From positions 36,037,520-36,101,519 of the forward strand of contig NC_054886.1 in the NCBI RefSeq assembly GCF_018320785.1: DNA of 64,000 bases, given 5' to 3'. Position numbers and translations under genes: made by a program. Under the pieces are notes generated by a model that was not told the DNA's origin, did not search any database, and saw only the letters and a program-made list of their open reading frames with translations. This stretch comes from Cheilinus undulatus. Lineage: Eukaryota; Chordata; Actinopteri; Labriformes; Labridae. How positions within the stretch are numbered: the stretch's first letter is position 1; every line of letters begins with the position of its first letter. Of this stretch, positions 57,264-64,000 are shown piece by piece.

Positions 57264-58802
57264 GGTACTCTAGAAATCAAACTCTGGCTTTAGTTACTCT
57301 AGAAATCAAACTCTGGCTTTCGTTACTCTAGAAATCAAACTCTGACATTAGTTACTCTATAAATCAAACTCTGGCTTTAGTTACTCTATAAATCAAACTC
57401 TGGCTTTAGTTACTCTGTAAACCAAACTCTGGCTTTAGTTACTCTAGAAATCAAACTCTGGCTTTAGTTACTCTAGAAATCAAACTCTGGCTATTGTTAC
57501 TCTATAAATCAAACTCTGGCTTTAGTTACTCTAGAAATCAAACTCTGGCTTTAGTTACTGTAGAAATACAACTCTGACATTAGTTACTCTATTAAATCAA
57601 CTCTGGCTTTAGTTACTCTAGAAATCAAACTCTGGCTTTAGTTACTCTAGAAATCAAACTCTGGCTTTAGTTACTCTAGAAATCAAACTCTGGCTTTAGT
57701 TACTCTAGAAATCAAACTCTAGCTTTAGTTACTCTAGAAATCAAACTCTGGCTTTAGTTACTCTATAAATCAAACTCTGGCTTTAGTTACTCTATAAATC
57801 AAACTCTGGCTTTAGTTACTCTAGAAATCAAACTCTGGCTTTAGTTACTCTATAAATCAAACTCTGGCTTTAGTTACTGTAGAAATAAAACTCTGACATT
57901 AGTTACTCTATTAAATCAACTCTGGCTTTAGTTACTCTATAAATTAAACTCTGGCTTTAGTTACTCTATAAATTAAACTCTGACTTTAGTTACTCTATTA
58001 AATCAACTCTGGCTTTAGTTACTCTATAAATTAAACTCTGGCTTTTGTTACTCTATAAATTAAACTCTGGCTTTTGTTACTCTATAAATTAAACTCTGAC
58101 TTTAGTTAATCTATTAAATCAACTCTGGCTTTAGTTACTCTATAAATCAAACTCTGGCTTTTGTTACTCTATAAATTAAACTCTGGCTTTAGTAACTCTA
58201 TAAATTAAACTCTGGCTTTAGTTACTCTATAAATTAAACTCTGGCTTTAGTTACTCTATAAATTAAACTCTGACTTTAGTTAATCTATTAAATCAAACTC
58301 TGGCTTTTGTTACTCTATAAATCAAACTCTGGCTTTAGTTACTCTATAAATTAAACTCTGGCTTTAGTTACTCTATAAATTAAACTCTGGCTTTAGTTAC
58401 TCTATTAATTAAACTCTGGCTTTAGTTACTCTATTAATTAAACTCTGGCTTTAGTTACTCTATAAATCAAACTCTGGCTTTAGTTACTCTATTAAATCAA
58501 CTCTGGCTTTAGTTACTCTATAAATTAAACTCTGGCTTTAGTTACTCTATAAATTAAACTCTGACTTTAGTTAATCTATTAAATCAAACTCTGGCTTTTG
58601 TTACTCTATAAATCAAACTCTGGCTTTAGTTACTCTATAAATTAAACTCTGGCTTTAGTTACTCTATAAATTAAACTCTGGCTTTAGTTACTCTATAAAT
58701 TAAACTCTGGCTTTAGTTACTCTATTAATTAAACTCTGGCTTTAGTTACTCTATTAATTAAACTCTGGCTTTAGTTACTCTATAAATCAAACTCTGACTT
58801 TA
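57264..58802. repeat. 29-bp minisatellite in intron 1 of cofilin B (about 53 copies)
   Basis: The same unit as the 7.9-kb array in gene A, with its own variants (ctctagaaatc early; ctctattaaatcaactctgg and ctctataaattaaac later). The array therefore existed before the gene duplication, and its length differs about five-fold between copies. Confidence 0.96.
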
Positions 58803-59134
58803 CACCACCTTCCACATTATTATGCAAATGCCATTGAGAACATTTCATCAGCTGTTAGAGCATAATTCAGATGTTTGTAGTTTAGAGTTCAGCCGAGGCT
58901 AATGTACTCTGGAATGTAGGTAAAATGCTGTTATGACATCACTTCTTTTTGACAGGAGGGAGGAGTGATTAGACATGCCCACCCCCTTCTTCCTAATGTC
59001 CCTCATCAGCCACAGTGTCATTCAGGCTTTGTTTCCTCTAGATCAGATTAGCCATGATGTCAGAGTCGTTGAAGGTAGACCTAGTACTGGTTAGCTGCTG
59101 AGGGACAAACAAGGATATGTGGACATAGTGGATT
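58803..59134. other. Intron 1 of cofilin B, unique part
   Basis: No feature recognised; no counterpart noticed in gene A. Confidence 0.4.
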
Positions 59135-59300
59135 ACAGAAAAGCTGGGACGCCTCCCTCTGACATCATCCCTAACATGGTTCCTCTTTCACACATGAGCT
59201 CTAGAGCCTTTACAGAAAAGCTGGGACGCCTCCCTCTGACATCATCCCTAACATGGTTCCTCTTTCACACATGAGCTCTAGAGCCTTTACAGAAAAGCTT
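59135..59300. repeat. 77-bp direct duplication
   Basis: The segment starting acagaaaagctgggacgcct occurs at 59135 and 59212, with a third partial start at 59289 (acagaaaagcttcag). Confidence 0.9.
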
Positions 59301-59701
59301 CAGCTGTTCCTACGGTTCCTCCATGTTCATGTAGAGGAGAATAGAGAAGATATACTGTGTAAAAATAGAAACAGACCAGAGGGTTTATTCTACCTCAGAC
59401 ATATTTTAAAGTTTAGATAGAAATCAGAGGGACGGTCTGATGAAGCAGACATTTGAAGATGAGTACGAGGACGAAGGAGGGTTTGACTGTTTCTTCTGTT
59501 TCCTTTGTCATCAACACCATAGAGAATATTATTCATCGTCATTTCTGCACAGCCTGGGTTCTTCAGCTCATGATGAAGTCCAGGAGAATCGCAGTAACGT
59601 TCTTGAACCGACTCTCTGGGACCAGACAACCCCTGTCTGAGCAGCGGCTCATTCCTCTAAAACTACGGGTGGATCGTTATGTTTGCGATGACCATCTCTC
59701 A
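59301..59701. other. Intron 1 of cofilin B, unique part
   Basis: Small overlapping ORFs occur on both strands (59390-59710), but none has a domain, conserved start context or splice support. Confidence 0.4.
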
Positions 59702-59985
59702 TTAACATGACACGCCCACACAGGCCTGAAACACGCCCACACAGGGCTGAGACATGACAACACAGGGCTGAGACACACCCACACAGGGCTGAGACACGCC
59801 CACAGGGCTGAGGCACACCCACATATGACTGAGACACGCCCACACATGACTGAAGCACGCCCACACAGGGCTGAGACACACCCACATATGGCTGAGACAC
59901 ACCCACACAGGGCTGAGACACGCCCACAGGGCTGAGACACGCCCACACATGACTGAAGCACGCCCACACAGGGCTGAGACATTGT
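59702..59985. repeat. 21-bp minisatellite, about 13 copies
   Basis: Degenerate units of the form gagacacgcccacacagggct. In gene A the matching position (36040-36085) has only about two loose copies. Confidence 0.93.
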
Positions 59986-60436
59986 CCAAATTGGGGACGT
60001 CTGATTGCAGATATGATATCAGTATCAGTTGATCCTACCTTGGTGAGGGAATGTTCTGAGTCCAGATGAAGGTTCAGCTGATGTTTATAGTCGGTATTTT
60101 GGCTGTAAATATGAGGGGGATAAACCATCCATCAGTCTAATGCTGCTGTACCATCAGGTATAGGTGAGGCCCAGCTGTGAGTCCCAAACATAAACTGACT
60201 ACCAGACTGCCTCCTTCCTCTCTCAGCTCTGATTGGCTCAGCCTCTCTGAGTGTTGTTACTATAAAAGCTGATTAGTATGGGCTAATAACATGAATAGAT
60301 GCAGAAATAGAACAGTCCTCTGTGGTTGTGGATCTACAGCCATGTTCCCAGAGGTTTGATTGAAATGATTTAACCAACAGGAGATGGGTGTGATGCCATT
60401 GCCATGTGCTGACTTTTCCCTTCGTGTCGTCTGCAG

Positions 60437-60732
60437 GCATCAGGTGTGACAGTGGCCGATGAGGTCGTCCAGTTGTACAACAACATGAAGGTGAGGAAGC
60501 AGGGGAAGGACCAGGTGAAGAAGGCGGTCCTGTTCCGTATCAACGATGACCAAACACAGATCATCGTGGATGATGGGAAGCACATCCTGGTGGAAGACAT
60601 CGGTGGGAAGGTGGAAGACCCTTACACCTCCTTCGTCAAGCTCTTCCCCCCCGAAGAATGCAGATATGCCCTTTATGATGCCTGGTACGAGACCAAGGAG
60701 TGCAAGAAGGAGGACCTGGTCTTCATCTCCTG
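60437..60732 (+). CDS. Cofilin-like gene B (ADF/cofilin family), exon 2; gene incomplete in window
   Basis: The acceptor gtctgcag ends at 60436; the exon begins A-S-G-V (Ser3 kept) and ends after TG of a Trp codon at the donor gtacgc (60733), in the same phase as gene A. Blocks: [56 protein letters not shown]. It is seven codons longer than gene A's exon 2, chiefly through VRKQGKDQ before VKKAVLF, but still shorter than human cofilin there. It keeps Tyr in CRYALYD, where gene A has Phe. Exons 3 and 4 were not found before 64000. They may lie beyond the window, after the Tc1-like insertion; whether the gene is intact cannot be decided here. Confidence 0.82.
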
Positions 60733-60840
60733 GTACGCTGCTGAACCTGGACCAGTCAGTGGGCCGGTCTTTGATGATGGTCTTTGGTTAGTGGTCAGGT
60801 GGATCAGTGGTTCTGAGAGTCAGAGGGTCAGAGGTTAGAT

Positions 60841-61080
60841 CCTGTCCGCTACCTGTTTCCTATTGGCTGAGCCATCCTCTACCTGTTTCCTATTGGCTGG
60901 TTCATCCTCTACCTGTTTCCTATTGGCTGGTTCATCCTCTTCCTGTTTCCTATTGGCTGGTCCATCCTCATCCTGTTTCCTATTGGCTGGTTCATCCTCT
61001 TCCTGTTTCCTATTGGCTGGTTCATCCTCTTCCTGTTTCCTATTGGCTGGTTCATCCTCTTCCTGTTTCCTATTGGCTGG
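60841..61080. repeat. 30-bp minisatellite in intron 2 of cofilin B, exactly 8 copies
   Basis: Eight units of 30 bp, each with cctgtttcctattggctg. Each copy contains an inverted CCAAT box (attggct). Gene A has a single copy of this phrase (36942-36960) before its 18-bp array. Confidence 0.95.
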
Positions 61081-61465
61081 TCCATAAGTGTTTTGTCCAT
61101 CTCAAAGTCTGATAGTTTGACCATCAGAGTCCACCTGACTGAGAGGAGAATGACTGAACAGTAAATGTGATCAATGACTAACGATCAGAGATCAATCAGC
61201 CATCTCTAACTGTGGACTAGAGCTCTGACATGAAGGTTCAGATACACACGTGGACAAAATAGTTGGTACCCCTCTGTTAATGCAAGAAAAACCCACAATG
61301 GTCACAGAAATAACTGGAATCTGACAAAAGTAGTAACAAATAAAAATTCAATGCACATTAACCAATGAAAATCAGACATTGCTTTTGAACTGTGGTTCAA
61401 CAGAATTATTTAAAAAACAAACTCATGAAACAGGCCTGGACAAAAATGATGGTACCCTTAACTTA

Positions 61466-61957
<492 letters not shown>

Positions 61958-62380
61958 TTAGTATGCTTCATTTCTGCATCTGTGAACATAGAGCTGATGT
62001 TTCCCTGTCCAAAAAGTTCCAGTTTTGTCTGGTCTGTCCATAGGACATTCTCCCAGAAGCTTTGTGGCTTGTCAACATGCAGTTTGGCAAATTCCAGTCT
62101 GGCTTTTTTATGATTTGTTTTCAACAGTGGTGTCCTCCTTGGTCGTCTCCATGACATCCACTTTGGCTCAAACAATGACAGATGGTGCGATCTGACACTG
62201 ATGAACCTTGACCTTGGAGTTCACCTTTAATGTCTTTGGAGGTTGTTCTGGGCTCTTTTGTTACCATTTGTATTATCCGTCTCTTCCATTTGTCATCAGT
62301 TTTCCTCCTGCGGCCACGTCCAGGGAGGTTGGCTACAGTCCCGTGGATCTTACATTTCTGAATAATATGGTCAACTGTAG

Positions 62381-63732
62381 CTGAGTTTCCATTAGCTTGG
62401 TAATTGCCGGTCATTGGCCGGTAAAAAGGGCGGAAGTCCGACAGATAAAAATATAACTGGTCAAAATGTCCGGCAGAAAACATGCAAATGACCAGATATG
62501 TAAACAATGAATAGTTGCATATTATATTTTGTGTAACCTAGGAGATATGTTGCGAGAATGCGTTAATATAAACTAAAAGTTGCCTAATCTAACTACATCT
62601 ACTGTCCTGTGGTGCTGGGGTTGTTTATCTCCTCAGACGGCAAGCACATAGCTAATTATGTATGCACAATGACATCAAAGCAAATCTATCTCTCTGCGCA
62701 TGCTCAGTAGTACTGGAGACTATGCAGGGAAAGTTTGACCAGAGCTTCGCATAAAGCAGAATTTTAATCTCAGTGAGGTTTTCCTGGTTAACCAAAGGCT
62801 TAATATCATCAGCGGTATGGGGGGATTTGTAGTTAGTCATCACTGTGAGTAATGAAGAGGCTGAATCAAAGGGAACGGTACAACTGAGCCTCTGAAACAC
62901 CGATGCAGCAGCAGAGAGAGAGAGGCCTACGCCGGCTAATTAGCAGAAGTAGTCTTGGATAAGCCGTCAATGAGAGAAGGACTGGACTATCTGCTGTGGA
63001 GCTTTTGTCTTTTCAGGACTAGTCCAAATAAACCAGAATGGTTGGATTTACTGCTTTATTGGAGGTTACAGTGATATCATCATGGGGACTGATATTAGCA
63101 GCTGACGGTAAGACTCATTTTTCATTTGAAATGTAGAGTTGTAACGCAGTGTCCAGTTAAGAGAGCACTGTTGTTGAGTGTTTGGATGCCTCGTTGTTGT
63201 TGTTGGTAGAGGATGGTATTTTTCTGATGTAAGCTACAAAAAACTTAGTGGCCAATGAGCTAACAGGCTAACGGTGCTAATGTGACGCTAACTGTTGTTT
63301 ATGAGTTTAACGTGGGTGTATATTGTGTGACTGACTGCGTGTGTAAGGAAAAGCGCGCAGCCTTCATTTTGATACTTTAAACCACTTACACAAAGAAAAA
63401 TAAGAGAAAGTCTTTGTGCAGCCATTTTTAGTGTCTAATCTTGTGTCTACCAGTTTTTAATAACGGGATAATAATTAGTCAGGTTTACTGTCGGCTTGGT
63501 TTCTACTGTCTCGGTTTTGGATCAGGTCTGGAAATAAAAATGTGTCCTCTCTCCCGTTTAGCGCAGACTTGTGTATCAATGTATCACAGAATATCAGATT
63601 TATGCGTTTTGCTGCTGTTAATGCAGCAACATAATGTTAAAGCAAATGTCCCGTAGTTGTTCTAAATGGCCGGAATTCTTGAGGACTGTCGGTCATTTTG
63701 ACCGGGGACAAAAAAGTCTAGCGGAAACACTG
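62381..63732. mobile_element. hAT-like element nested in the Tc1 transposase, 8-bp target-site duplication
   Basis: Perfect 8-bp direct repeats aactgtag flank it (62373-62380, 63733-63740), the hAT target length. The ends CTGAGTTTCCATTAG and (reverse complement of the right end) CAGTGTTTCCGCTAG agree at 11 of 15 positions. Both subterminal zones are rich in CCGG/CCGGTCA motifs. The 1352-bp interior has no transposase. It contains gene-like sequence including a candidate exon at 63038-63107. Removing it restores continuity of the Tc1 sequence, which fixes the order of insertion. Confidence 0.8.
63038..63107 (+). other. Captured first-exon-like segment inside the hAT-like element
   Basis: ATG at 63038 (context ccagaATGg) opens 23 codons with a hydrophobic stretch FTALLEVTVISSWGLILAA, like a signal peptide or signal anchor. 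They end at a good donor, G/gtaag, at 63108. Upstream, 62880-63037 looks like a 5' UTR; downstream resembles intron sequence. I do not recognise the source gene. The alternative is a chance ORF; the combination of ATG context, hydrophobic core and donor makes capture plausible but unproven. Confidence 0.4.
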
Positions 63733-64000
63733 AACTGTAGTCCCAGGAACATCAAGCTGCTTGGAGATGGTCTTATAGCCTTTACCTTTAACATGCTTGT
63801 CTATCATTTTCTTTCTAATCTCCTGAGACAACTCTCTCCATCGCTTCCTCTGGTCCATGTTTAGTGTGGTACACACCATGTCACAAAACAGCACAGTGAC
63901 TACTTGTCACCCGTTAAATAGGCCAACTGACTGATTACAAGTTTGTAGACACCTGTGATGCTAATTAGAGGACACACCTTGGTTGAACATGTCCCGATGG

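Noticed and set aside
55148-57293. ORFs of about 700 codons on both strands (TTDR-type and VVLS-type repeats)
   Set aside because: A 12-bp repeat without stops gives these on both strands at once; the location is inside intron 1 of cofilin B.
63634-63864. Plus-strand 76-codon ORF near the Tc1 N-terminus
   Set aside because: It crosses the hAT insertion boundary and is antisense to the transposase start.

Overview
The window looks like nuclear DNA of a teleost fish, probably a percomorph. The evidence is intron-split vertebrate genes (two C2H2 zinc-finger genes and two ADF/cofilin genes), fish-type Tc1, hAT, piggyBac-like and L1 elements, and a very heavy minisatellite load. There is no operon structure and no prokaryotic signal. 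By eye roughly half of the 64 kb is tandem repeat. All four host genes lie on the + strand. Work was by reading only; no alignment or search was run.

Layout. 1-3320: an 84-bp minisatellite that enters from outside the window. 3.5-18.5 kb: two tandemly duplicated zinc-finger genes with the same plan, a 15-codon first exon ending in phase 0 and one large finger exon (4594-4638 + 8649-9647; 14425-14469 + 17495-18481). Their introns and spacer hold hAT-like and piggyBac-like elements, a fold-back repeat, a 28-bp array directly abutting a 40-bp array, and a T-rich array with a 306-bp higher-order period. 19.1-38.5 kb: the first cofilin gene and its 5' flank, containing a Tc1 fossil, an L1 insertion with target-site duplication, an intron 1 that is almost entirely a 29-bp array (about 7.9 kb), and four readable coding exons giving a 154-residue ADF/cofilin. 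39.7-52.3 kb: spacer made almost wholly of arrays (23, 13, 51 and 31 bp units; the last is about 8 kb). 52.9-64 kb: a second copy of the same segmental unit, with the Tc1 fossil, cofilin exon 1, a different intron-1 array, exon 2, and then a Tc1-like transposon carrying a nested hAT-like insertion. Exons 3-4 of the second cofilin gene are not in the window.

Main points. The two cofilin units are a tandem segmental duplication in which matching sites grew different minisatellites (10 versus 4 copies of a 31-bp unit inside the same transposase fossil; an 18-bp versus a 30-bp array in intron 2; a 21-bp array in one copy only). Both cofilins have lost residues around the region that in mammalian cofilin holds the basic nuclear-localization stretch, the first copy more so. 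The hAT-like element nested in the Tc1 transposase carries what looks like a promoter plus a signal-peptide-like first exon with a splice donor, a candidate captured gene fragment. Several hAT-like elements share an internal low-complexity motif. I found nothing that I can defend as a wholly new molecular system; the most original signals are the captured exon and the element-born minisatellites.
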